Origin: Micrococcus sp. 2A
GTDB taxonomy: Bacteria; Actinomycetota; Actinomycetes; Actinomycetales; Micrococcaceae
DNA length: 64,000 bases
Reading direction: 5' to 3'
Assembly (NCBI RefSeq): GCF_039519235.1
Contig: NZ_CP154351.1
Coordinates: 1,612,001-1,676,000 of the forward strand
Within the stretch, counting starts at the first letter, position 1; each line of letters starts with the position of its first letter. This document shows, piece by piece, positions 1-9,186 of the stretch. The position numbers and the translations under genes were made by a program. The notes under the pieces were generated by a model. The model did not search any database. It was not told the origin of the DNA and saw only the letters and a program-made list of their open reading frames with translations.

Positions 1-1707
1 GGCGACGTCGTCCGGATCGGCCGGATGCACGTGGGCGCCGGCGCCGTGGTCGGCGCCCGCTCGACGCTGATGCCGGGGGCCCGCGTGGGCGCCGGCGCGC
101 ACGTGGAGGCCGGCTCGACCGTGGCCGGCCGCCTGCGCGGCGGCCAGCGCCACGCCGGATCTCCCGCCGCCAAGGTGGGCAAGGTCAAGGCGGACGGGCC
201 CAACGTGGCGCCACCCCGGGCCACGGGCTGGCGCATCGCCTCCACCGTGGGCTCCACCGTGCTGGCCCTGCTGCCGCTCGTGGCGGCCGCCGCCGCGCTC
301 GCCGTGGGCGCGTGGTCCCTGGCGTGGTGGCCGGAGGCGGGCGCCGCGGCCACCCCGCTGGCCGCCGTCGGGCAGACCGCCCTGCGCCTGCTGGCCGCCT
401 CGCCGCTCATGGCGGCGGTGTGGTTCGGCACGCAGATGCTGCTGGTCCTGCTGACCGTGCGCGTGCTCTCCGTGGGCATCACGGAGGGCCACCACCCCGT
501 CCGCTCTCGGGTGGGCTGGCAGATCTGGGCCACCGAGCGTGTCCTCGACGCCGCGCGAGACCAGCTCTTCCCCCTCTACGCCTCGCGCTTCACGCCCGTG
601 TGGCTGCGCTGGCTCGGCGCGGAGATCGGCCGCGACGTGGAGGCCTCCACCGTGGTCCTGCTGCCGAAGTTCACCCGCGTGGGCGACGGCGCGTTCCTCG
701 CCGACGACACCATGGTCTCCTCCTACACCCTGCAGGGCGGCTGGATGCACGTGGGCCCGGCGAAGGTGGGCAAGCGCTCCTTCGTGGGCAACTCGGGCAT
801 GGTCCCGGGCGGGCGCACCCTGCGCCGAGACTCGCTCGTGGCCGTGCTCTCCACGACGCCGGCCAAGACGAAGGCCGGCTCCTCCTGGATGGGCTCCCCG
901 CCCGTGCGCCTGCGCCGCACCGAGGTCGCCGCGGACGCGGCCCTGACCTACGACCCGCCGGCCCGGCTCAAGGCCGCGCGCACCGCGTGGGAGCTGCTGC
1001 GCGCCATCCCCGTGTGGCTCCACGTCGCCCTCACCATCGCCGTCGGTGCGGCACTCGCCGCGCTGGCCGCCGTCGGGGGCTGGCTCCTGGCCGCCGTGCT
1101 GGGCGGGGTCGTGCTGCTGGCCGCGGGCGCGGTGGCGGCCGGCATCACCGTGCTGGCGAAGAAGCTGTTCGTGGGGCGCATCCGCACCTCGGAGCACCCG
1201 CTGTGGTCCTCGTTCATCTGGCGCAACGAAGTGGCCGACACGTTCACCGAGTTCCTCGCCGCCCCGTGGTTCGCCCGTGCCGCCGCCGGCACGCCCGCAC
1301 TCGTGTGGTTCCTGCGGGCGATGGGCGCGCGGATCGGGCACGGCGCGTGGGTCGAGTCCTACTGGCTGCCCGAGGCCGACCTCGTCACCCTCGGCGACGG
1401 CGCCACCGTGAACCGCGGATGCGTGGTGCAGACGCACCTCTTCCACGACCGCGTCATGGCCCTCGACGAGGTCACCCTGGGCGACGGCGCCACGCTGGGC
1501 CCCAACTCCGTGGTCCTGCCCGCGGCGCGCCTGGGCGCGGGCACCACCGTCGGCGCCGGCTCGCTCGTCATGCGCGGCGAGGACCTGCCCGCCGGCACCT
1601 GGTGGCTCGGCAACCCCGTCGCGCCGTGGCGCATGCCGGACGGACCGGTCGCCGTCGTCGAGCACGGAAGCACCGCCGCCCCCGCCACCACCGCAGAGGA
1701 ATCATGA
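1..1707 (+). CDS. Pls/PosA-type NRPS-like membrane protein, C-terminal part (partial)
   Basis: The reading frame is open from base 1, so the 5' part lies outside the window. The visible part ends in a normal stop at 1705-1707. Two blocks of left-handed-beta-helix hexapeptide repeats are visible: short G-A/V-G repeats at the start and near the end, and an acetyltransferase-like block in the middle. They alternate with hydrophobic segments, about two near residues 75-150 and two near residues 320-375. This architecture matches the C-terminal domain of Pls/PosA-family nonribosomal peptide synthetases, which includes epsilon-poly-lysine synthetase relatives. The A and T domains would lie upstream. 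A phosphopantetheinyl transferase 1.4 kb downstream fits a carrier-domain enzyme. The family call is from memory of the architecture, and the product is unknown. The stop overlaps the next start (ATGA). Confidence 0.72.
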   Translation, partial: GDVVRIGRMHVGAGAVVGARSTLMPGARVGAGAHVEAGSTVAGRLRGGQRHAGSPAAKVGKVKADGPNVAPPRATGWRIASTVGSTVLALLPLVAAAAALAVGAWSLAWWPEAGAAATPLAAVGQTALRLLAASPLMAAVWFGTQMLLVLLTVRVLSVGITEGHHPVRSRVGWQIWATERVLDAARDQLFPLYASRFTPVWLRWLGAEIGRDVEASTVVLLPKFTRVGDGAFLADDTMVSSYTLQGGWMHVGPAKVGKRSFVGNSGMVPGGRTLRRDSLVAVLSTTPAKTKAGSSWMGSPPVRLRRTEVAADAALTYDPPARLKAARTAWELLRAIPVWLHVALTIAVGAALAALAAVGGWLLAAVLGGVVLLAAGAVAAGITVLAKKLFVGRIRTSEHPLWSSFIWRNEVADTFTEFLAAPWFARAAAGTPALVWFLRAMGARIGHGAWVESYWLPEADLVTLGDGATVNRGCVVQTHLFHDRVMALDEVTLGDGATLGPNSVVLPAARLGAGTTVGAGSLVMRGEDLPAGTWWLGNPVAPWRMPDGPVAVVEHGSTAAPATTAEES

Positions 1708-3104
1708 GCACGGACCCCTACATCCCCGGAGTCGGCACGGACGTGGCGACCATCGAGCACATCGACCTGACGCTCGACGTCCGGCTGGCCGCCAACCGCG
1801 TGGCCGGCGTGGCCGTGCTGCGCGTGCGGCTGCGGCGCCAGACCTCGAGCGTCGAGCTGGACCTGCACCGCCTCGCGGCGCAGTCCGTGACCGGAACGGT
1901 GGACGGGCGCACGCTGAAGGTCCGGCACTCCCAGCCGCGCCGCACGCCGCACCGCCTCGTGGTGCAGCTGGGCGAGAGCCTCCCCGAGGGCGCCCTCGTG
2001 GAGCTGACGGTGACGTACGCGGGCACCCCCGCGCCGCGCCGCAGCCCGTGGGGCACCATCGGCTGGGAGGAGCTCACCGACGGCGTCCTCGTGGCCGGGC
2101 AGCCGCACGGCGCGTCCACGTGGCTGCCGTGCATCGACTCCCCCGCGGTCCGCTCGACGGCACAGATCACCCTGACCTGCGACGCCGGCTACCTCCCCGT
2201 GGCCAACGGGATCGGCCGGCCCGTGCGCACCCGCGGCTCCCGCGTGACGTGGCAGTGGCGCATGGACCGGCCCGTTCCCGCGTACCTGCTCACCGTGCAG
2301 ATCGGGCGGTACCGCCGCGTGGACGCACCGACGGCCGTGCCCGTCCCGGCCGGCCGCGGGGCGCACGCGGCCGCCTCCCGTGTGGCCGCCGACGCCGACG
2401 CGAGCCTGCCGCCGCTGAGGCTCGTGGTCTCGCCCCGCCAGGAGCAGCGCGCCCGCGCCGCGCTGGCGCCCCAGGCGCGGATGATGTCCGCGTTCGTGGA
2501 CGCCTACGGCGCCTACCCGTTCGAGGAGTACACCGCCGTCGTGGCGGACGAGGTCCTCGAGATCCCGCTCGAGGCGGCCGGCATGTCCCTGTTCGGCACC
2601 AACCACCTGGACGGCTCGTGGGAGTCGGAGCGGCTGATCGCCCACGAGATGTCCCACCAGTGGTTCGGCAATGCCGTGACGCTGGGCCGCTGGTCGGACC
2701 TGTGGCTGCACGAGGGCTTCGCGTGCTACTCGGAGTGGCTGTGGGCCGAGGCGTCGGGCCGTTCCAGCATCGCCTCGATGGCCCGCCGCGCGTGGCACCG
2801 GCTGCGCGAGGAGCCGGAGGACCTCGTGCTCGTGGACCCCGGGCCGCGGGACATGTTCGACGACCGCGTGTACAAGCGCGGCGCCCTCACCGTGTTCGCG
2901 CTGCGCGAGCTCCTCGGCCCGCGCGCCTTCCGCGACATGGTCCGGGCCTGGGTGGCGCAGCACCGCTTCGGCACGGTGGACACCGCCGCGCTGCGCGCCC
3001 ACGTCCACGCGTGGGCCGAGGCGGAGGGCGTGGAGGGATCGGACGTCGACGCGCTGTTCGAGGCGTGGACCGCGAGGGCGCCGCTGCCGGCGTTCCCGGG
3101 CTGA
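1704..3104 (+). CDS. M1 family zinc metallopeptidase (aminopeptidase N-like)
   Basis: This 466-residue protein has the M1 signature HEMSHQWFGN (HExxH, about residues 315-325) followed 18 residues later by the third zinc ligand Glu in WLHEGFACYSEW. A GxMEN-like exopeptidase loop is degenerate here: EAAGMSLFG stands where GGMEN usually is, so substrate preference may differ. The N-terminal beta domain typical of M1 enzymes (residues 15-200) is present. The protein is shorter than full aminopeptidase N (about 850 residues) and belongs to the short actinobacterial M1 group. No signal peptide is seen, so it is probably cytoplasmic. The ATG at 1704 overlaps the stop of the NRPS-like gene, suggesting translational coupling. 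Confidence 0.85.
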   Translation: MSTDPYIPGVGTDVATIEHIDLTLDVRLAANRVAGVAVLRVRLRRQTSSVELDLHRLAAQSVTGTVDGRTLKVRHSQPRRTPHRLVVQLGESLPEGALVELTVTYAGTPAPRRSPWGTIGWEELTDGVLVAGQPHGASTWLPCIDSPAVRSTAQITLTCDAGYLPVANGIGRPVRTRGSRVTWQWRMDRPVPAYLLTVQIGRYRRVDAPTAVPVPAGRGAHAAASRVAADADASLPPLRLVVSPRQEQRARAALAPQARMMSAFVDAYGAYPFEEYTAVVADEVLEIPLEAAGMSLFGTNHLDGSWESERLIAHEMSHQWFGNAVTLGRWSDLWLHEGFACYSEWLWAEASGRSSIASMARRAWHRLREEPEDLVLVDPGPRDMFDDRVYKRGALTVFALRELLGPRAFRDMVRAWVAQHRFGTVDTAALRAHVHAWAEAEGVEGSDVDALFEAWTARAPLPAFPG

Positions 3105-3132
3105 CGCCGGCGGCGGTTGCGCCCGCGCGCGG

Positions 3133-3786
3133 TCATCGTCCGCGTCGCACCCGGAAGGCCAGCGCCCCGACGGCGCCGGGGACGACCGTGTCGTCGAGGT
3201 CGACCACGCGCATGCCCGCGGGAGGCCGCAGGGCGGGGACGTCGGTCGGATCACCGGTGAAGCCCGTCCCGGCGGCCTTCACGACAGCCTCCTTGCGGGT
3301 CCACAGCACCGCGCGGGCGGCCGGGCGGGCGGCCTCGTCGTGATCTGCGAGCCAGCCGCGCTCCCGAGGCGAGAAGGCGACGTCCCCGAGCGCGGCGTCC
3401 GTCGCGAAGGCCGGCGCGTCCTCCCGCTCCAGGTCCAGCCCGAGGCCGGCCCCCCGCCCCGCTCCGGCCCACCACGCGCCGAGCCGGACGCGCATGCCCG
3501 GCGCCCCGGGCACCGCCACGTGCGTGAACGAGACGAGCGCGCAGCGGCCGGTCGGCAGCCCCGTGAGGGAGGGCGCCCCGTGGTCCGTCCCCCCGCAGGC
3601 CGGGCACGCGTGCCCCAGCCCCAGCGGGCCCACCGGCTCCCCCCACACGTCGGCGAGCGCCGACGCGATCTCCTCCAGGAGGGCGGCGGTGGCGGCGACG
3701 GCCGCCCCCGCGGGTGCGGAGACGGCCGTCGTCAGACCCCAGCGGCCCGGAAGGCCACCCGGGGCGGGAGCGTGGCGCGCGCCCAC
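3133..3786 (-). CDS. 4'-phosphopantetheinyl transferase superfamily protein
   Basis: About 217 residues with the Sfp-type signatures GLDLERED (the Mg-binding G-x-D-x-E motif) and WTRKEAVVKAAGTGF (W-x-x-K-E-A-x-x-K). These enzymes move phosphopantetheine from CoA to a serine on carrier domains. The nearby Pls/PosA-type NRPS-like gene is a natural client, although the two are on opposite strands and not in one operon. A CPACGGTDHG segment in the N-terminal half fits the H-x-P/C-x-x-C variation seen in some actinobacterial members. The start is uncertain: the GTG at 3784-3786 gives the usual length, with no obvious ribosome-binding site. The open frame continues upstream into pheT, but that part is a shadow. 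Confidence 0.75.
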   Translation of the reverse strand: MGARHAPAPGGLPGRWGLTTAVSAPAGAAVAATAALLEEIASALADVWGEPVGPLGLGHACPACGGTDHGAPSLTGLPTGRCALVSFTHVAVPGAPGMRVRLGAWWAGAGRGAGLGLDLEREDAPAFATDAALGDVAFSPRERGWLADHDEAARPAARAVLWTRKEAVVKAAGTGFTGDPTDVPALRPPAGMRVVDLDDTVVPGAVGALAFRVRRGR

Positions 3787-3797
3787 GGGAGGACCGT

Positions 3798-6374
3798 TCA
3801 GCGCTGCACCGCGCCGTGGCGCCGGGCCGCGAGCTCGGTGGCCGCGGCGCGGGCCGCGGAGGCCTCGTCCGCGGTGAGCGTGCGGTCCGGGGCCCGGAAG
3901 CGCAGGGAGAACGCCAGCGACTTCGTGCCCTCGGGCACCCCCGGCCCCTCGTACACGTCGAACAGCGCGACGTCCTCGAGCAGCTCGCCCGCCCCCTCGG
4001 CGAGGGTCGCGCGCACGTCCCCGGCCACCACGGCGACGTCGACGACGAGGGCGACGTCCTGCGTGCTGGGCGGGTACGTGGAGATGGCCTCGGCGACGAC
4101 GGCCTCGGGCGCCGCCGCGGACAGCGCGTCCAGGTCCAGCTCCCACGCGCTCAGGCGCGCGGGCAGGTCCTCCGCCTCGAGCCACTGGGGGTGGAGCTCG
4201 CCGGCCACGCCGACGACGGCCTCGCCGTCCGCGACGGCCACGACGAGCTCGGCGGCGCGCCCGGGGTGGAACGCGTGGTGCGCGCCCTGCCGGACCGTGA
4301 GCTCGACCCCGAGCAGGTCCGCGACGTCCAGCGCGGCGGACACGGCGTCCTGCCAGTCCACGGCGCGCCCGGCGGCGCCGGGGCCCACGGGGGCCTCGTG
4401 CCCGACGAGGACACCGCCCACGTGCCACGGCTGCGCGGGCACGCCGGAGGTCAGTCCCTCGAGCACCTCGGCGGAGGGGTGCACGCCGCGCGGCGGCACC
4501 TCGGGCGAGCCGAGCGCGCCCGAGGGCAGGAACACTCGGCCCACCTCGGCCAGCGCGAGGTCACGGAAGCCGCGGCCCAGGTTGCGGCGCGCGGTCTCCA
4601 CGAGGCCCGGCAGCAGCGAGGTGCGCAGGAACCGGAACTGGGAGGAGATCGGGTTGGCGAGCGAGACCGTCGCGAGCGCGTCGGCGGCCGCATCCGTCGC
4701 GGCGCCGAACCGGCGGTTCTGCTCCTCGGAGACGAACGGGTACGTCAGGACCTCGGTGTGCCCGCCGGCCGCGAGCGCGGCGGCGACGCGGCGGCGCTGG
4801 GCCTGGGCGCGCGTGAAGCCGCGGCCCGGGGGCGCGACCGGGACCACGGAGGGGATCTGGTCGTAGCCGCGCAGGCGCGCGACCTCCTCGACCAGGTCCT
4901 CGGGGATCTGCAGGTCCGTGCGCCAGGACGGAGCGGTGACGCGCAGCAGCGGCGCACCGCCGTCGCCGGTCTCGCCGACCTCCACCTCGGCGCCGAGGGA
5001 GCGCAGGGTCTCCACGACCTCGTCCGCGGTGTACTCCACGCCCACGCGGGCGGTCGGGTAGTCCGCCGCCATCTCGACGACGGCGGGGGCCGGGCGCTCG
5101 CCGACGTCCGTGACGCCCTCGGCGGCCACGCCGCCGGCCAGCTCGACGAGCAGCTGCACGGCGCGCTCGGCGGCCTCGTCCGCGACCTCCCAGTCCACGC
5201 CGCGCTCGTTGCGCTTCGAGGCCTCGGAGGGCAGGCGGTGGCGGCGGCGGGTGCGGGCGATGGAGACCGGATCGAAGTTGGCCGACTCGATCACGACGGC
5301 CGTGGTGGCGTCCGAGACCTCGGTGCGCTCCCCGCCCATGACGCCCGCCAGGCCCACGGCGCCGACCTCGTCCGCGATGACCAGGTCCTCGGCGTCGAGG
5401 GTGCGCTCCTTGCCGTCGAGCGTGGTGAGGGTCTCCCCCGGGGCGGCCCGGCGCACGGTGATGCCGCCCTGGAGCTTGTCCGCGTCGTAGAAGTGCAGCG
5501 GCTGGCCCAGCTCCCACATGACGTAGTTGGAGACGTCCACCGGCAGGGAGATGGAGCGGATCCCGGCAAGGCGCAGCCGTGAGGCCAGCCACGGCGGCGT
5601 CGGACGGGAGGCGTCCACGCCGGTCACGGTGCGGGCCACGAAGCGCGTGCAGCCCGGGTTCCCGTAGATGGGCGCGTCGTCGTCGAGCGTGACGGGCACG
5701 CCGGCGTCGTCGGCCGCGGGCGGGGCGACGGCCTCCGCCGGGTCCGTGAACGGCCTGCCCGTGGCGTGCGCGTACTCGCGGGCCACACCGCGCATCGAGA
5801 ACACGTAGCCACGGTCCGGCGTCACGTTGATCTCGGCGGCCTCGTCCCGCAGGTCCAGGACGTCGCGCACGTCGGCGCCGAGCTCCGGATCCAGGCCGAG
5901 GGTGGAGAGCACCAGGATGCCCTCGTGGTCCTCGCCCAGGCCGAGCTCGCGGACGGAGGCCATCATGCCGGCCGAGACATGGCCGTAGGTCTGGCGGGGG
6001 CTGATGCGGAAGTCGCCGGGCAGGACGGCGCCGGGCAGGCACACGGCCACCTTGTCCCCGACCTCGAAGTTCTGCGCGCCGCACACGATGCCCTGCACGC
6101 CGGAGGGGTCGACACCCTCGCCCGTGAGGGTCTGCTCGGCGCCGTCGGGCACCACGCGGACGGAGCACCAGTTGATGGTCTTGCCGTTCTTCTGGGGCTC
6201 GGGCTCCTTGGTGAGCACCTGGCCCACCACGATGGGGCCCTCGAGCTCGGCGGCGGGACGGTGGACGTCCTCCTCCTCGAGGCCGACGCGGACGAGGTCC
6301 GCCATGACGTCCTCCGCGCGGTGGTCGGCGGGGACGGGGACGAACTCCCGGAGCCAGTTCAGGGGGATGCGCAT
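3798..6374 (-). CDS. pheT: Phenylalanyl-tRNA synthetase beta subunit
   Basis: 858 residues, the normal length for bacterial PheT. It opens with the conserved MRIPLNWLREFV and contains a tRNA-binding (EMAP-like) domain (about 45-160), B3/4 editing domain (about 230-400), B5 domain, a catalytic-like fold and a C-terminal FDX-ACB anticodon-binding domain (STYPPSTQDVALVVD onward). It forms the alpha2-beta2 enzyme with PheS, charging tRNA-Phe and editing mischarged tyrosine. Its start lies only 4 nt after the pheS stop, so the two are one transcript. Confidence 0.97.
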   Translation of the reverse strand: MRIPLNWLREFVPVPADHRAEDVMADLVRVGLEEEDVHRPAAELEGPIVVGQVLTKEPEPQKNGKTINWCSVRVVPDGAEQTLTGEGVDPSGVQGIVCGAQNFEVGDKVAVCLPGAVLPGDFRISPRQTYGHVSAGMMASVRELGLGEDHEGILVLSTLGLDPELGADVRDVLDLRDEAAEINVTPDRGYVFSMRGVAREYAHATGRPFTDPAEAVAPPAADDAGVPVTLDDDAPIYGNPGCTRFVARTVTGVDASRPTPPWLASRLRLAGIRSISLPVDVSNYVMWELGQPLHFYDADKLQGGITVRRAAPGETLTTLDGKERTLDAEDLVIADEVGAVGLAGVMGGERTEVSDATTAVVIESANFDPVSIARTRRRHRLPSEASKRNERGVDWEVADEAAERAVQLLVELAGGVAAEGVTDVGERPAPAVVEMAADYPTARVGVEYTADEVVETLRSLGAEVEVGETGDGGAPLLRVTAPSWRTDLQIPEDLVEEVARLRGYDQIPSVVPVAPPGRGFTRAQAQRRRVAAALAAGGHTEVLTYPFVSEEQNRRFGAATDAAADALATVSLANPISSQFRFLRTSLLPGLVETARRNLGRGFRDLALAEVGRVFLPSGALGSPEVPPRGVHPSAEVLEGLTSGVPAQPWHVGGVLVGHEAPVGPGAAGRAVDWQDAVSAALDVADLLGVELTVRQGAHHAFHPGRAAELVVAVADGEAVVGVAGELHPQWLEAEDLPARLSAWELDLDALSAAAPEAVVAEAISTYPPSTQDVALVVDVAVVAGDVRATLAEGAGELLEDVALFDVYEGPGVPEGTKSLAFSLRFRAPDRTLTADEASAARAAATELAARRHGAVQR

Positions 6375-6378
6375 TGGA

Positions 6379-7531
<1,153 letters not shown>

Positions 7532-7534
7532 CTC

Positions 7535-7540
7535 TACGCT
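7535..7540 (+). promoter_or_regulatory. -10 box of leaderless promoter (CHY zinc-finger gene)
   Basis: TACGCT lies 7 nt before the ATG at 7548, placing the predicted transcription start at or next to the A of ATG. This supports 7548 over the upstream GTG at 7518. Confidence 0.5.
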
Positions 7541-7547
7541 GAGCGGC

Positions 7548-7970
7548 ATGACCGACGCCCCCGTCCCGCCGTCCGTGCCCGTCCGCGGGGTCGCCGTGGA
7601 CGGGCAGACCCGGTGCGCCCACTACCAGAGCCCCCGCGACGTCGTCGCGATGCGCTTCGCGTGCTGCGACGCCTACTGGCCCTGCCACCGGTGCCACGCC
7701 GAGCTCGCCGGCCACCCGGCCGTCCCCGTGCCGGCCACGGACTTCGCCCGGCCGCACGTCCTGTGCGGAGTGTGCCGCGCCGAGCTGAGTGTCCACGCGT
7801 ATCGCGCGGCCATGGCCGCCTCCCCGGACGGCGACGGCGGCGCCTCGCCCGCCTCGCCGGCGTGCCCCTCGTGCGGGGCGGGCTTCAACCCCGGCTGCTC
7901 GGCCCACGCGCTCCTGTACTTCGCGGTGCCGGAGCCCGGCCGGGCCGCGGCCGAGGGGTCCGACCGATGA
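7548..7970 (+). CDS. CHY zinc-finger domain protein
   Basis: 140 residues. The cysteine/histidine spacing is that of a CHY zinc finger: CAHYQSP, then FACCDAYWPCHRCHAEL, then VLCGVCRAEL and CPSCGAGFNPGCSAH. In eukaryotes this fold sits in RING ubiquitin ligases. The short bacterial versions are cytoplasmic proteins of unknown role. The start is set at ATG 7548, preceded by a -10 box at leaderless spacing; a GTG at 7518 in frame is less likely. The stop overlaps the next ATG by 4 nt, so the downstream protein is probably co-translated. Confidence 0.8.
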   Translation: MTDAPVPPSVPVRGVAVDGQTRCAHYQSPRDVVAMRFACCDAYWPCHRCHAELAGHPAVPVPATDFARPHVLCGVCRAELSVHAYRAAMAASPDGDGGASPASPACPSCGAGFNPGCSAHALLYFAVPEPGRAAAEGSDR

Positions 7971-8401
7971 GGGCCGCCCGGACCCGCGGCCTGTGGAACC
8001 TCGTGAACCTGTCCACGCCCCTGGGACTCGTGGGCGCCGTCGTCGCGCGCTGCGAGCTGCGGCCGGGTCCCCTGGGCCTCATCGAGGCGCGCGGGTGGAC
8101 GGCCCCCTTCCCGGGTGGGGCCGCGTTCACGGTGGGCGACGTGGTGTTCACCCGGCCCGGGCTGCGGATGACGCCGGAACTGTGGCGGCACGAGGGCGCC
8201 CACGCGGCGCAGTACGCGGCGTGCCTCGGGCTGCCGTTCCTGCCGGCCTACGCGCTCGCGGCGGCGTGGTCCTCCTGGCGCACGGGCGACCCGGCCTCCC
8301 GCAACGCGTTCGAGCGTGGCGCCGGGCTGGTGCGCGGCGGCTACGTGGAGCGGCCCGTGATCCGCACGCTCTCGCTTCGGCCGCTCCGGCGACGCGGCTG
8401 A
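7967..8401 (+). CDS. Conserved hypothetical protein with HExxH motif
   Basis: 144 residues; I do not recognise a named family. The protein carries one HExxH in the segment WRHEGAHAAQYAACLG (about residues 68-83), followed by a hydrophobic stretch LPFLPAYALAAAWSSW. The context resembles small zincin-like proteins and the DUF4157-type 'HE-x-x-H' segment, but nothing else of a peptidase is visible. It is translationally coupled (ATGA overlap at 7967) to the CHY zinc-finger gene, so the two probably act together. Function unknown. Confidence 0.65.
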   Translation: MRAARTRGLWNLVNLSTPLGLVGAVVARCELRPGPLGLIEARGWTAPFPGGAAFTVGDVVFTRPGLRMTPELWRHEGAHAAQYAACLGLPFLPAYALAAAWSSWRTGDPASRNAFERGAGLVRGGYVERPVIRTLSLRPLRRRG

Positions 8402-8424
8402 GCGGCGGCCGGGTCGGGCGGAAC

Positions 8425-8450
8425 GGGGCGCGGGCGCGGGCGCGGGCGGA
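8425..8450. repeat. Short GC hexamer tandem repeat
   Basis: About four copies of GGGCGC/GCGGGC lie between the convergent ends of the HExxH gene and pcp. It is probably low-complexity sequence with no clear role. Confidence 0.4.
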
Positions 8451-8457
8451 GCGTCCC

Positions 8458-9114
8458 TCAGTGCAGGGTGCCGCCGGGGACGGTCAGGTCCGCGCCGCCG
8501 TCGAGCGCGGCCAACGCGGTCTCCGCCACGGCGCGTGCGAGGTCGGCGGCCGGCAGCCCGGGCGCGTCCGCCGTCGGCCGGTGCTCGATGTCCCACGGCA
8601 CGTGCACGAACCCGGCGGCGCGCGCCGTCCCCGGAGCGTCGAGCAGCGCGTACATGACGTGGTTGCACACGAAGGCGCCCGCCGAGAGCGAGGGCTCTGC
8701 GGGCACGCCGGCCGCGCGGATGCGGGCGACGGCGCGCTTGACGGGCAGCGTGGCGAAGTGCGCGGCCGGGCCGCCGAGCCGCACGGGCCGGTCCACCGGC
8801 TGGTCCCCCGCGTTGTCCGGAATGCGGGCGTCCTGCAGGTTCACGGCCACGCGCTCCACGCGCACGGACCCGGTGCCGCCCGCCAGCCCGACGGCGACCA
8901 CGGCCTCCGGGTGCGTCTCCCCCAGTGCGGCGGCCAGCGCGGGCCCGGCCGCGGCGAACACGCACGGCAGCTCGACGGCGTGCGCGCTCACCCCCTGCGT
9001 CGAAAGGAGGCCGACGGCGGCGCGCGCGGCGGCGATCGAGGGGTTGTGGGCGTCCCCGCCGAAGGGCTCGAAGCCCGTGAGGAGGACGCGGACGGGGGTG
9101 GCGTGGACGGTCAT
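8458..9114 (-). CDS. pcp: Pyroglutamyl-peptidase I (pyrrolidone-carboxylate peptidase)
   Basis: 218 residues, the usual length of C15 peptidases. Conserved elements are the start region VLLTGFEPFGG, the Glu region RVERVAVN, the nucleophile Cys in GAFVCNHVMY and the catalytic His in HVPWDIEH. It removes N-terminal pyroglutamate from peptides in the cytoplasm. The start at 9114 is supported by a TACCCT -10 box 6 nt upstream, giving a leaderless transcript. The upstream region (9141-9178) carries SOS-type palindromes that mainly concern the divergent radical SAM gene, about 50 nt away. Confidence 0.93.
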   Translation of the reverse strand: MTVHATPVRVLLTGFEPFGGDAHNPSIAAARAAVGLLSTQGVSAHAVELPCVFAAAGPALAAALGETHPEAVVAVGLAGGTGSVRVERVAVNLQDARIPDNAGDQPVDRPVRLGGPAAHFATLPVKRAVARIRAAGVPAEPSLSAGAFVCNHVMYALLDAPGTARAAGFVHVPWDIEHRPTADAPGLPAADLARAVAETALAALDGGADLTVPGGTLH

Positions 9115-9120
9115 GCGCCC

Positions 9121-9126
9121 AGGGTA
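9121..9126 (-). promoter_or_regulatory. -10 box of leaderless promoter (pcp)
   Basis: TACCCT on the minus strand, 6 nt before the pcp ATG. Confidence 0.5.
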
Positions 9127-9162
9127 GGCGCGAAGAGGACTCGAACATGCTTGCGATGTCAT

Positions 9163-9178
9163 TCGAACATGTGTTCTA
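9163..9178 (+). promoter_or_regulatory. LexA-binding SOS box
   Basis: TCGAACATGTGTTCTA matches the Gram-positive/mycobacterial SOS consensus TCGAAC-N4-GTTCGA at 11 of 12 defined positions. It ends 8 nt before the ATG of the Rv2578c-type gene and covers its likely -10 region. A second, weaker copy lies at 9141-9156 (TCGAAC-N4-TTGCGA, two mismatches). Confidence 0.75.
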
Positions 9179-9186
9179 CTGAGGTC

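Noticed and set aside
1359-3254. 631-codon minus-strand ORF across the NRPS-like gene and the M1 peptidase
   Set aside because: Antisense of two well-supported genes; no recognisable domain, His/Arg/Gly-rich shadow.
3340-5582. Plus-strand ORFs opposite pheT and the phosphopantetheinyl transferase
   Set aside because: Shadows of pheT; composition typical of antisense GC-rich codons.
8425-8450. Short direct repeats as a CRISPR or VNTR
   Set aside because: Only about four GC hexamers with no spacers; simple sequence.
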